Shown in pieces: positions 1 to 6,898 of a DNA stretch of 11,656 nucleotides; positions within the stretch are counted from its first letter, which is position 1; every line of letters begins with the position of its first letter. Under the pieces are notes generated by a model, which ran no database searches, was not told where the DNA came from, and saw only the letters and a list, made by a program, of their open reading frames with translations. The position numbers and the translations under genes are program-made. The DNA is from Flavobacterium sp. (lineage in GTDB: Bacteria > Bacteroidota > Bacteroidia > Flavobacteriales > Flavobacteriaceae), in the NCBI GenBank assembly GCA_023253295.1, contig JALRGZ010000128.1, positions 1 to 11,656 of the forward strand, given 5' to 3'.

Positions 1-191
1 AAAAAATGAGTACTCCCCAGTTCATATAACAGATTTACTCTTAGTGTAATTATGCTATTCTATACTGTTCCTATTAAGATAAATAAATACGTATCAATTA
101 GTCCAGATGTATACGTATCAGGATCATCAACAGGATACCTAACTAAACAAAAAGTATTTGTGACAAGCAATGACATTGGCTTTTTAACAGG
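1..191. other. Foreign or unplaced AT-rich segment left of the hisF junction
   Basis: HisF-like coding ends abruptly at the codon at 192-194, and nothing to its left matches the expected end of HisF. On the plus strand one frame is open from 10 to a stop at 226-228. Its part within this segment includes YVSISPDVYVSG and VFVTSNDIGF and looks protein-like, but I do not recognise the family. On the minus strand the hisF frame continues only as 43 unrelated codons to a stop at 58-60. The base composition is AT-rich like the rest, so composition alone does not prove a foreign origin. The evidence is loss of family similarity in the middle of a conserved enzyme. It could be a join from another organism or virus, or a rearrangement in the same genome. 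Confidence 0.6.
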
Positions 192-749
192 AGCTTCATT
201 TGCAAATCCGTTTTTAGTTCCGTCATGATCCATTGAAGTAAACAAAATCTCTCCTGCTCCTCTTTGCTCCACTTCTTTTGCCCAATCAAACAATTTGATT
301 TCTGTTGGTACTTTCCCCCCAACTAAATGCACAATCCATTCACCGTCTATTTGTTTCGCATCAATCGCAACAACCACACACTGACTTCCAAATTTCTGAG
401 CCAAATCATTAATTAACTGCGGATTTTTAACTGCTGATGAATTAATAGAAACTTTATCCGCTCCATTTTGCAATAAAACTTCCACATCTTCCACAGCAGA
501 AATTCCTCCTCCAACTGTAAAAGGAATATTGATGGTTGCTGCTACTTTTCGAACCAAATCCACTAAGGTTCTTCTTCTTTCTTCAGTTGCTGAAATATCT
601 AAAAACACCAATTCATCGGCACCTTCATCCGAATAAATTTTAGCCAGTTCAACCGGATCTCCTGCATCGCGTAAATCTACAAAATTTACACCTTTAACAG
701 TACGACCGTTTTTAATGTCTAAACAAGGTATGATTCTTTTTGTTAACAT
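60..749 (-). CDS. hisF: Imidazole glycerol phosphate synthase cyclase subunit, 3' end replaced
   Basis: HisF is the cyclase half of imidazole glycerol phosphate synthase. With ammonia from HisH it converts PRFAR to IGP and AICAR in the cytoplasm. The start at 749 gives the canonical MLTKRIIPCLDIKNG beginning; an in-frame ATG at 800 would add 17 residues translated from an intergenic repeat and is rejected. The two catalytic aspartates of the (beta-alpha)8 barrel are visible as D11 (CLDIKNG) and D130 (VAIDAK). The phosphate-site strand FTVGGGI (77-83) and TSMDHDGTKNGF (171-182) are also present. Similarity ends at residue 186 (NEA, codon 192-194). The family is about 250 residues long, so roughly 65 residues are missing, including the last barrel units and the second phosphate-binding loop (SGGxG). 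The remaining 43 codons down to 60 are unrelated, so this copy would not be functional as written. It is the last his gene visible; hisIE would be expected next. Confidence 0.9.
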   Translation of the reverse strand: MLTKRIIPCLDIKNGRTVKGVNFVDLRDAGDPVELAKIYSDEGADELVFLDISATEERRRTLVDLVRKVAATINIPFTVGGGISAVEDVEVLLQNGADKVSINSSAVKNPQLINDLAQKFGSQCVVVAIDAKQIDGEWIVHLVGGKVPTEIKLFDWAKEVEQRGAGEILFTSMDHDGTKNGFANEAPVKKPMSLLVTNTFCLVRYPVDDPDTYTSGLIDTYLFILIGTV

Positions 750-823
750 CTTTTTTAAGTTGTTAGTTGTTGGTTGTCGGTTGTCGGTTGATTCTATCAA
801 CTAATAACCATCAACAATCAACC
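750..823. repeat. GGTTG-rich imperfect inverted repeat between hisA and hisF
   Basis: The hisA-hisF gap is made of simple GTTG/CAAC units. A 7-bp unit GGTTGTC occurs twice in tandem (772-785) and is followed by a GGTTGA variant. GGTTGATT (786-793) is the exact reverse complement of AATCAACC (816-823), giving an 8-bp stem. The hisA stop codon (818-820) lies inside the right arm. The element resembles the one between hisH and hisB. It may be an RNA processing or stabilising hairpin or a flavobacterial intergenic repeat; its function is not known. Confidence 0.6.
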
Positions 824-1540
824 AATTATATAATTCTCCAATTGTTTCAAAGTAATTCTACCTTCATAAATCGCTTTACCAATGATAGTACCTTCACAAC
901 CGATTTCGGCCAGTTTTGGTAATTCATCAAAAGTAGAAATTCCTCCTGAAGCAATTAATTTTAATCCGTTAGCTTTTTGTAAAATTTTAGTATACAAATC
1001 GAAACTTGGACCTTGAAGCATGCCATCTTTGGCAATATCGGTACAAATAACGTATTCAATTCCTTTAGACTGATAATTTTGAATAAAAGGAATTAAATCT
1101 TCATTAGATTCTTCTAACCAACCCGAAACAGCCACTTTTTCATTATTAGCATCTGCTCCCAAGATGATTTTTTCTGCACCAAATTTCGTAATCCATTCTT
1201 CAAAAACAGCACGGTTTTTTACCGCGATACTTCCGCCTGTAATTTGATTGGCACCTGATTCAAAAGCAATTTTCAAATCAGAATCGGCTTTTAAACCACC
1301 ACCAAAATCAATTTTCAATTTGGTTTGGGTAGCAATTTGTTCCAAAATTTTATGGTTCACAATTCGGCTGGATTTGGCTCCATCTAAATCTACTAAATGC
1401 AAATATTCAATTCCATGTGCTTCAAATTCTTTAGCAACTTCAAGCGGATTTTCGTTGTAAACAATTTTAGTATTGTAATCTCCTTTAGACAAACGCACAC
1501 ATTTTCCGTCGATAATGTCTATGGCTGGTATTATTCTCAT
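818..1540 (-). CDS. hisA: ProFAR isomerase (phosphoribosylformimino-AICAR-P isomerase)
   Basis: HisA performs the Amadori rearrangement of ProFAR to PRFAR, supplying the HisF-HisH complex. The 240-residue length is normal for the family, and the protein is complete. The start MRIIPAIDIIDGKCVRL is canonical. The catalytic acid/base aspartates appear as D8 (AIDIIDGK) and D130 (LGADAN). The phosphate-binding segments of the half-barrels are FGGGLK (79-84) and SGGIST (198-203), with TDIAKDGMLQGPS (167-179) and IIGKAIYEG (219-227) also typical. It lies between hisH (gap of 85 bases holding a palindromic repeat) and hisF (gap of 68 bases holding a GTTG-rich repeat). The order hisH-hisA-hisF matches the pathway order. 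Confidence 0.97.
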   Translation of the reverse strand: MRIIPAIDIIDGKCVRLSKGDYNTKIVYNENPLEVAKEFEAHGIEYLHLVDLDGAKSSRIVNHKILEQIATQTKLKIDFGGGLKADSDLKIAFESGANQITGGSIAVKNRAVFEEWITKFGAEKIILGADANNEKVAVSGWLEESNEDLIPFIQNYQSKGIEYVICTDIAKDGMLQGPSFDLYTKILQKANGLKLIASGGISTFDELPKLAEIGCEGTIIGKAIYEGRITLKQLENYIIG

Positions 1541-1546
1541 TTTTTT

Positions 1547-1612
1547 GTCATTGCGAGGAACGAAGCACCCGAGCGTCAGCGAACTGAGCGCAAGCTAATC
1601 TCACTCCTCTGA
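1547..1612. repeat. Interspersed palindromic repeat (GTCATTGCGAGGAACGAAGC type) between hisH and hisA
   Basis: The segment begins GTCATTGCGAGGAACGAAGC (1547-1566) and ends with AATCTCAC (1598-1605). These are the two halves of a widely dispersed bacterial repeat that usually reads straight through as GAAGCAATCTC. Here the halves are separated by about 30 bases. The insert contains GCGTCAG, a CGAA loop and CTGAGCGC, which can fold as a short hairpin with one bulged G. The GC content is visibly higher than in the flanking genes. Identification of the repeat is from memory of the motif; the hairpin is read directly. It does not interrupt either gene. Confidence 0.65.
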
Positions 1613-1625
1613 TTTTTTAATCGTA

Positions 1626-2210
1626 CTATTGTAATTCAAGAAAATTTTCTAGAATTTGCTCTCCAACATCTCCACTTTTTTCCGGGTGAAATTGCGTTCC
1701 AAAGAAATTTTCATTTTCCAATGCAGAAGAATAAGCTACTTCGTAATCAGTTGTTGCAATAGTTTCTTCGCAAAGTGGCGCATAAAAACTATGTACCAAA
1801 TACATGTATTCTTTTTCAGCTACATTTTTAAACAAATCTGATTTTAGATTGTAAATCGTGTTCCATCCCATCTGCGGTACTTTTACCTTGGGTGAAAACT
1901 TTATAACATCTACATCAAAAATTCCTAATCCTTTGGTATCACCTTCTTCAGTGTAATTACACATCAATTGCATACCCAAACAAATTCCTAAAACAGGCTG
2001 TTTTAAAGTTGGAATCAAAGTGTCTAATCCACTTTCTTTAAGCATCTTCATCGCATAACTAGCCTCACCCACTCCAGGGAAAATTACTTTGTCAGCGGCT
2101 TTGATTTCATCAGGATTATTGCTCAGCACCGCTTTGTAGCCCAATCTTTCGATAGCAAAAATGATGCTCTGAATATTTCCTGCTCCGTAATTTATGATTA
2201 CTATTTTCAT
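1626..2210 (-). CDS. hisH: Imidazole glycerol phosphate synthase glutaminase subunit
   Basis: HisH is a class I glutamine amidotransferase. It hydrolyses glutamine and channels ammonia to HisF. At 194 residues it is a normal, complete length. The catalytic triad is visible: C77 in the nucleophile elbow GICLGMQLM (75-83), and H175 and E177 in FHPEKS (174-179). The oxyanion-strand region PGVGEA (45-50) is also typical. The N-terminus MKIVIINYGAGNIQSI is characteristic of the family, which fixes the start at 2210. It sits between hisB and hisA. The subunit partner hisF is two genes downstream and truncated in this window. Confidence 0.97.
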   Translation of the reverse strand: MKIVIINYGAGNIQSIIFAIERLGYKAVLSNNPDEIKAADKVIFPGVGEASYAMKMLKESGLDTLIPTLKQPVLGICLGMQLMCNYTEEGDTKGLGIFDVDVIKFSPKVKVPQMGWNTIYNLKSDLFKNVAEKEYMYLVHSFYAPLCEETIATTDYEVAYSSALENENFFGTQFHPEKSGDVGEQILENFLELQ

Positions 2211-2232
2211 TTAATTTGGTTGTTGGTTTTTG

Positions 2233-2269
2233 GTTGTTGGTTGACAGCTAATAACTATCAACCAACAAC
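2233..2269. repeat. Perfect 12-bp inverted repeat between hisB and hisH
   Basis: GTTGTTGGTTGA (2233-2244) is the exact reverse complement of TCAACCAACAAC (2258-2269), with a 13-base loop between. Further copies of the same motif flank it (TTGGTTGTTGG to the left, ATCAAC to the right). It fills most of the 67-base gap between the hisB stop and the hisH start. There is no T-run on the minus strand after it, so it does not look like an intrinsic terminator. It is similar in base content to the hisA-hisF gap element. Confidence 0.7.
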
Positions 2270-2277
2270 TATCAACT

Positions 2278-3414
2278 TTATAGCATCCCTTTCGTTGAAG
2301 GTAAAATCATTTTCTCTGTATCGCGTTTTACGGCAACTTTTATCGCTTTCGCAAAAGCTTTAAAGATCGCCTCAATTTTATGATGTTCGTTATCTCCTTC
2401 GGCTTTGATGTTGATATTCGCTTTAGCACCATCAGAGAATGATTTGAAAAAATGGAAAAACATTTCTGTTGGCATTTTACCCACCATTTCACGTTTGAAT
2501 TCCGTTTCCCAAATCAACCAGTTTCGTCCACCAAAATCAATAGCCACCTGTGCCAGACAATCGTCCATTGGTAAACAGAAACCATAACGCTCAATACCTA
2601 ATTTATTTCCCAGAGCTTTAGCATAAACTTCTCCTAAAGCAATAGCTGTATCTTCAATCGTATGATGTTCGTCAACTTCTAAATCTCCTTTTACTTTAAT
2701 ATCTAAGTCCATTTGTCCGTGACGCGAAATTTGGTCAAGCATATGATCAAAAAAAGCAATTCCGGTATCGATGTTGCTTTTTCCTGTTCCGTCTAAATTC
2801 AATTTAATATAAATATCCGTTTCATGCGTTTTTCTGGTGATAGATGCCGTACGCGCTTCTAATTTTAAAAACTCATAGATTTTTTTCCAATCAGTTGTTT
2901 GTAAAACGATAGTTTCTTCTAATTCGTTGTGAGCAACAGAAGTTTCTGTTCCTCCTAAACCATCTTCCTGCTTTAAGAAAATTGCTTTTGCACCTAAGTT
3001 TTTAGCTAATTCTACATCGGTAATTCGATCACCCAAAACAAAAGAATTGGCTAAATCGTAATTGGGATTGTCAATATATTTAGTTAACATTCCGGTACGT
3101 GGTTTACGTGTAGGTGCATTGTCTTCAGGGAACGAGCGGTCAATAAAAATATCGTCGAATAAAACACCTTCGTTTTGGAATGCTTTTAAAATGAAGTTTT
3201 GTGTTGGCCAAAAAGTATCTTCCGGAAAAGAATCGGTTCCTAAACCATCCTGATTCGTTACCATAGCTAATTCATAATCCAATTCGTTAGCAATTTTTGC
3301 CAAATATTGAAATGCTTTTGGGAAAAACTCTAATTTTTCCAAACTGTCTAATTGATATCCTTCCGGTTCTAAAACAATCGTTCCGTCACGATCGATAAAA
3401 AGTACTTTTTTCAT
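2278..3414 (-). CDS. hisB: Bifunctional histidinol-phosphatase / imidazoleglycerol-phosphate dehydratase
   Basis: This two-domain cytoplasmic enzyme catalyses two non-consecutive steps: dehydration of IGP to imidazole acetol phosphate, and dephosphorylation of histidinol phosphate. The N-terminal HAD phosphatase domain (about 1-165) has the nucleophile motif D8-R-D10-G-T, TNQDGLG (53-59) and LGDRITDVELAKNLGAKAIFL (127-147, the late HAD acidic motif). The C-terminal dehydratase domain (about 189-378) has RTASITRKTHET (188-199), the metal-binding HH at 250-251 followed by ED at 254-255, and a second HH at 344-345. At 378 residues it matches the fused form of enteric bacteria and Bacteroidetes. 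The gap to hisC is about 59 bases and contains no repeat that I can see. Confidence 0.97.
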   Translation of the reverse strand: MKKVLFIDRDGTIVLEPEGYQLDSLEKLEFFPKAFQYLAKIANELDYELAMVTNQDGLGTDSFPEDTFWPTQNFILKAFQNEGVLFDDIFIDRSFPEDNAPTRKPRTGMLTKYIDNPNYDLANSFVLGDRITDVELAKNLGAKAIFLKQEDGLGGTETSVAHNELEETIVLQTTDWKKIYEFLKLEARTASITRKTHETDIYIKLNLDGTGKSNIDTGIAFFDHMLDQISRHGQMDLDIKVKGDLEVDEHHTIEDTAIALGEVYAKALGNKLGIERYGFCLPMDDCLAQVAIDFGGRNWLIWETEFKREMVGKMPTEMFFHFFKSFSDGAKANINIKAEGDNEHHKIEAIFKAFAKAIKVAVKRDTEKMILPSTKGML

Positions 3415-3473
3415 TTTATATTTTCAATTTTTCACAAATTAAAAGGGTTTTGAAATCCTTCTAAAAAGTTATT

Positions 3474-4520
3474 CTATTTTAAACTTATTAAAGCTTCAAT
3501 TAATTTCTTGTTTTCTTCCTCTGTACCAATTGTCAAACGCAAGGTGTTTTCACATAAAGGCTGCGTAGTACGGTTGCGAATTACTATTCCTTTTGCAATT
3601 AATTCATCATAACGTTTGTTAGCATCATCTACTTTAATTAAGATGAAATTCGCTTCTGAAGGATAAATTTTTTCAACAAAAGAAACCTGGTTTAAAACAT
3701 CTAATAAAGTATCTCTTTCTGTCAAAATAGAACTGATTTCTCTATTGATTTTTTCCTGATCGCTTAATCTTTCAAGTGCTCTTTGTTGGGTTAATTCGTT
3801 TACGTTATAAGGTGGTTTGATTTTGTTTAAAACTGCAATTACTTCTTCTGAAGCATAACAAATTCCTAAACGAATTCCAGCCAGACCGTAAGCTTTCGAT
3901 AAGGTTTGCGTGATGATTAAATTAGGATATTGATCTAATTTTTCAAGCCAGCTTGCTTTGTCTGAGAAATCAATATAAGCTTCGTCAATTACTACAAATC
4001 CATTGAATTGTTCCAATAAAGTAGTTACACTTTCGGTAGTGAATGAATTTCCTGTTGGGTTATTTGGTGAACACAAAAAAATGATTTTTGTATAGTCTGT
4101 AACCGCATCTAAAATTTTTTCAACTTGAGGTTGAAAATCATTGGATAATAAAACTTCTTTGTTTTCTACATTATTGATATTAGCTAAAACGCTATACATT
4201 CCGTATGTAGGAGGTAAACTGATAATATTATCCACTTTAGGTTCGCAAAAAGCTCTGAATAATAAATCCAGTACTTCATCACTTCCGTTTCCTAGTAAAA
4301 TTTGTTTTGGACTTAAATTTTTAATTTCTCCTAAAACTACTTTTACATTAGCTTGTTGTGGGTCAGGATAACGGTTCACTCCATTTTGATACGGGTTTTC
4401 ATTAGCATCCAAAAATACCATTTCAGCCGTATCAAAATCTTCAAATTCATCTCTCGCTGACGAATACGGTTTTAAAACCTTTACGTTGTCGCGAACTAAA
4501 TTATTTATATCAAAGGTCAT
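3474..4520 (-). CDS. hisC: Histidinol-phosphate aminotransferase
   Basis: HisC is a PLP-dependent fold-type I aminotransferase that converts imidazole acetol phosphate plus glutamate to histidinol phosphate. Its 348 residues are typical and complete. Visible motifs are ANENPY (39-44), the cofactor-binding GNGSDE (77-82), SPNNPTG (151-157), the PLP-ring aspartate in IDEAY (178-182), and the Schiff-base lysine K209 in TLSKAYGLAG (206-215). The C-terminal TIGTEEEN region is also usual for the family. The start ATG at 4520 lies 10 bases after the hisD stop, implying translational coupling with hisD. Confidence 0.97.
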   Translation of the reverse strand: MTFDINNLVRDNVKVLKPYSSARDEFEDFDTAEMVFLDANENPYQNGVNRYPDPQQANVKVVLGEIKNLSPKQILLGNGSDEVLDLLFRAFCEPKVDNIISLPPTYGMYSVLANINNVENKEVLLSNDFQPQVEKILDAVTDYTKIIFLCSPNNPTGNSFTTESVTTLLEQFNGFVVIDEAYIDFSDKASWLEKLDQYPNLIITQTLSKAYGLAGIRLGICYASEEVIAVLNKIKPPYNVNELTQQRALERLSDQEKINREISSILTERDTLLDVLNQVSFVEKIYPSEANFILIKVDDANKRYDELIAKGIVIRNRTTQPLCENTLRLTIGTEEENKKLIEALISLK

Positions 4521-4530
4521 TTTTTAATCT

Positions 4531-5817
4531 TTAAATTTTTAAATCTTTCAATCTCAGGCTTACGGCATTTTTATGAGCTTGTAAACCTTCGGCTTCTGCC
4601 ATAATTTCAATAGCGCTTCCAATATTTTGAATTCCGGTTTCAGAAATTTTTTGGAAAGTCATCGACTTCATAAAACTATCCAGATTTACACCGCTATAAT
4701 TTTTAGCATAACCATTGGTTGGCAAAGTATGATTCGTTCCTGAAGCATAATCTCCTGCACTTTCCGGAGTATAATTGCCAATAAAAACTGAACCTGCATT
4801 TTCGATTCCGTCTACATAAAAATCATTGTTTTCTGTGCAAACAATAAAGTGTTCCGGTCCGTATTCATTGATTAAGTCTAAAGCAATAGTATCATTTTCT
4901 ACGTAAATCAATTTAGAATTCGCAATAGCTTTTTCAGCAATGGCTTTACGCGGCAATACTTCTAATTGTGATTGGATTTCAATTTCTACAGCATCCATCA
5001 TCGATTTAGAAGTAGAAACTAAAATTACCTGACTATCTGTTCCATGCTCAGCTTGAGACAATAAATCAGAAGCAACAAAAGCAGGAACCGCTGTATCATC
5101 GGCTACCACTAATAATTCAGAAGGTCCGGCAGGCATATCAATTGCTACTCCAAATTGAGTTGCTAATTGTTTTGCCACGGTTACATATTGATTACCTGGT
5201 CCAAAAATTTTGTAAACCTTAGGAATAGCTTGTGTTCCAAAAGTCATCCCTGCAATAGCCTGAATCCCTCCTACTTTGATGATTTTAGTTACACCACATA
5301 AATTAGCAGCGTACAAAATAGCAGCATTGATATTTCCGTTTTTATCCGGTGGAGAACACAAAACAATTTCTTTACAACCTGCAATTTTAGCAGGAACAGC
5401 AAGCATCAAAACTGTTGAAAACAGAGGGGCAGTTCCTCCCGGAATGTAAAGTCCTACTTTTTGAATAGGTCTTTTTTCCTGCCAACATTGAACTCCTTCA
5501 ATAGTTTCAACCGAAACACGATTTGTTTTTTGTGCCTGATGGAATTTTTCTACATTGGCTTTTGCCAAAGCAATTGCTTCTTTTAAATCTGTTGGCAAAC
5601 TTGCAATAGCTATTTCAATTTCAGTAGCAGTAACTTCGATGTTTTCGAAATTCACTCCGTCAAATTGAGTAGTATATCTGGAAACCGCGGTGTCTCCTTC
5701 CTGTTGAACAGCAGCAAAAATTTCTTTTACTGTTCCTTCTATATCATTTACCGTTTTAGTAGGCCTTTCTAAAATTGAAGTCCAGCTATCAGCGGTTGGA
5801 TTGTATATTTTATTCAT
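4531..5817 (-). CDS. hisD: Histidinol dehydrogenase
   Basis: HisD is the zinc-dependent, NAD-dependent enzyme that oxidises L-histidinol to L-histidine in two steps, the last reaction of the pathway. It is 428 residues, the normal size. Zinc ligands by family alignment are Q255 and H258 (SQAEHG), D356 (SAGDYASG) and H415 (GLQAHKNAV). The catalytic pair is E322-H323 in YGPEHF. GPGNQYVTVAK (206-216) and MPAGPSELLV (228-237) are also characteristic. Nothing is missing. The gap to hisG is 85 bases and holds an imperfect inverted repeat; the gap to hisC is only 10 bases. Confidence 0.97.
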   Translation of the reverse strand: MNKIYNPTADSWTSILERPTKTVNDIEGTVKEIFAAVQQEGDTAVSRYTTQFDGVNFENIEVTATEIEIAIASLPTDLKEAIALAKANVEKFHQAQKTNRVSVETIEGVQCWQEKRPIQKVGLYIPGGTAPLFSTVLMLAVPAKIAGCKEIVLCSPPDKNGNINAAILYAANLCGVTKIIKVGGIQAIAGMTFGTQAIPKVYKIFGPGNQYVTVAKQLATQFGVAIDMPAGPSELLVVADDTAVPAFVASDLLSQAEHGTDSQVILVSTSKSMMDAVEIEIQSQLEVLPRKAIAEKAIANSKLIYVENDTIALDLINEYGPEHFIVCTENNDFYVDGIENAGSVFIGNYTPESAGDYASGTNHTLPTNGYAKNYSGVNLDSFMKSMTFQKISETGIQNIGSAIEIMAEAEGLQAHKNAVSLRLKDLKI

Positions 5818-5840
5818 TTCTTTAAAGTTAAGGGTTAGGT

Positions 5841-5892
5841 GTTAAGTGTTATAAGGAGTATTCGTCAAGACGTATAACTTATAACTCATAAC
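5841..5892. repeat. Imperfect inverted repeat between hisG and hisD
   Basis: GTTATAAG (5848-5855) is an exact reverse complement of CTTATAAC (5878-5885). Pairing continues outward with mismatches as far as 5841 and 5892. The left arm is part of a GTTA-rich run (GGGTTAGGTGTTAAGTGTTA) and the right arm contains AACTTATAACTCATAACTT. The style of simple AAC/GTT-type units resembles the elements at the hisB-hisH and hisA-hisF gaps, but the sequence differs. No T-run follows on the minus strand, so a terminator is unlikely. The role is unknown. Confidence 0.45.
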
Positions 5893-5902
5893 TTCCAACT
5901 TT

Positions 5903-6760
5903 TTAAAGTACCATTTTCTCGATTGGGCAAACCAAAATTCCTTCGGCACCCGCTTCCTTTAATTGATCAATTACTTCCCAAAAAGTGTCTTTTTCAATCA
6001 CTGTGTGTACACTACTCCATCCTGGTTGAGCCAAAGGCATTACAGTAGCACTTCTTAAAACAGGAAGGATGTTGCTTACTGCTTCAATTTTTTCGTTTGG
6101 AACATTCATCAAAATATATTTTGAATTTCTTGCTCTTAAAACAGAATCAATACGGAATTTTAACGTATCAATGATTTTTTGAGTATCAGGACTTACTTTT
6201 GGAGAAACCGCTAATACCGCTTCACTTTTCAGGATTACTTCAACTTCTTTCAAATTGTTTTTAAACAAAGTACTTCCGCTGGAAACAATATCCACAATAG
6301 CATCGGCTAAACCAATATTTGGAGCAATTTCAACTGAACCTGAAATTTGGTGAATATCAACAGTAACACCGTATTGATTAAAGAAATCAATAACAGTATT
6401 TGGGTAAGATGTAGCGATACGTAAACCGTCTAAATCTTTTACCGATTTGTATTCAAAAGCTTTAGGAACAGCTACAGAAACTTTGCATTTAGAAAAACCT
6501 AATTTTTGAATTACTTCAATATTTTTTCCTTTTTCAACTAATAAATTATCTCCTACAATAGCTAAATCCACTACTCCATCAATTAAATATTGAGGAATAT
6601 CAGAATTTCTTAAATACAAAACTTCTAATGGAAAATTAGAAGCTTCCGCTTTTAACTGATCATTTCCATTATTGATTGAAATTCCTGCATCTTTAAGGAT
6701 TTGGATACTGTCTTCGTTTAATCTACCTGATTTTTGAATTGCAATTTTTAGCGTACTCAT
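5903..6760 (-). CDS. hisG: ATP phosphoribosyltransferase, long form
   Basis: HisG condenses ATP with PRPP to give phosphoribosyl-ATP, the committed step of histidine synthesis, and is normally feedback-inhibited by histidine. At 285 residues this is the long form, with its own regulatory C-terminal domain, so no HisZ partner is needed. The N-terminus LKIAIQKSGRLNEDS and VDLAIVGDNLLVE (64-76) are typical. The PRPP-binding segment is DIVSSGSTLFKNNL (157-170). The small ACT-like regulatory domain spans about 214-285 and contains LPLAQPGWSSVHTV-type residues near 242-254. It is the first structural gene of the operon, and its start at 6760 lies about 60 bases after the attenuator terminator. The region before the ATG is A-rich without a Shine-Dalgarno motif, as is usual in Bacteroidetes. 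Confidence 0.97.
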   Translation of the reverse strand: MSTLKIAIQKSGRLNEDSIQILKDAGISINNGNDQLKAEASNFPLEVLYLRNSDIPQYLIDGVVDLAIVGDNLLVEKGKNIEVIQKLGFSKCKVSVAVPKAFEYKSVKDLDGLRIATSYPNTVIDFFNQYGVTVDIHQISGSVEIAPNIGLADAIVDIVSSGSTLFKNNLKEVEVILKSEAVLAVSPKVSPDTQKIIDTLKFRIDSVLRARNSKYILMNVPNEKIEAVSNILPVLRSATVMPLAQPGWSSVHTVIEKDTFWEVIDQLKEAGAEGILVCPIEKMVL

Positions 6761-6792
6761 TGTTTTTGTTTTTTTGTTTTTTTATTGAATAT

Positions 6793-6847
6793 GTTTGAGT
6801 ACAAAGGACTTAACATACAATGAAAAACCCGTTTGATGTACTCAAAC
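6793..6847 (-). promoter_or_regulatory. Alternative long-range stem in the hisG leader
   Basis: On the transcript, GTTTGAGTACA (6847 down to 6837, made of the terminator's 5' arm and loop) is perfectly complementary over 11 bases to TGTACTCAAAC (6803 down to 6793), which lies between the terminator and the hisG start. This pairing is mutually exclusive with the terminator hairpin. Because the second partner is transcribed only after the terminator, it cannot act in the simplest attenuation scheme. It could refold read-through mRNA. The complementarity is seen directly; function is inference. Confidence 0.4.
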
Positions 6848-6853
6848 GGGTTT
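6823..6853 (-). terminator. Rho-independent attenuator terminator of the his operon
   Basis: On the minus strand AAACCCGTTTGA (6853-6842) and TCAAACGGGTTT (6836-6825) form a perfect 12-bp stem around a GTACA loop. The transcript runs into five T (6827-6823). The hairpin lies between the His-rich leader peptide and hisG, about 60 bases before the hisG start, which is where a histidine attenuator terminator should be. The 5' arm overlaps an 8-base segment that can pair with the leader-peptide region instead. Confidence 0.85.
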
Positions 6854-6898
6854 ATTAATATAATGACTTACATGCATAACATTAACATATCGCTTGAG
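6841..6898 (-). promoter_or_regulatory. Candidate antiterminator pairing and pause hairpin of the his attenuator
   Basis: CTCAAGCG (6898 down to 6891, within the leader peptide just after its His codons) can pair with CGTTTGAG (6848 down to 6841) in the terminator's 5' arm. This gives 8 pairs, one of them G-U. The same upstream segment is also the loop and 3' arm of a small hairpin, TATTGC-TCTCAA-GCGATA (6905-6888). This matches the classical scheme. A ribosome stalled on the His codons disrupts the pause hairpin and leaves CTCAAGCG free to block the terminator. A ribosome that reaches the stop covers CTCAAGCG and allows termination. Confidence 0.65.

Noticed and set aside
10..225. Plus-strand open frame at the left edge as a real viral or phage protein
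   Set aside because: The text of the peptide looks protein-like, but the last part is only antisense hisF and no family could be recognised, so no function is assigned.
750..800. HisF starting at the upstream in-frame ATG at 800
   Set aside because: The 17 extra residues are translated from the GTTG-rich intergenic repeat. The canonical HisF start MLTKRIIPCLD is at 749.
1248..1612. Plus-strand open frames opposite hisA, and similar ones opposite hisB, hisC, the VIT gene and the adaptor
   Set aside because: They lie antisense to well-recognised conserved genes, have no family features, and follow from codon use of the real genes.
2233..2269. Intrinsic terminator between hisB and hisH
   Set aside because: The stem has a 13-base loop and no T-run on the minus strand afterwards, and the downstream genes hisH, hisA and hisF belong to the same pathway.
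750..2277. CRISPR-like or phage attachment repeats in the his gaps
   Set aside because: The repeat units are 7-12 bases, mostly inverted, one per gap, with no regular spacers, and no cas or integrase gene is nearby.
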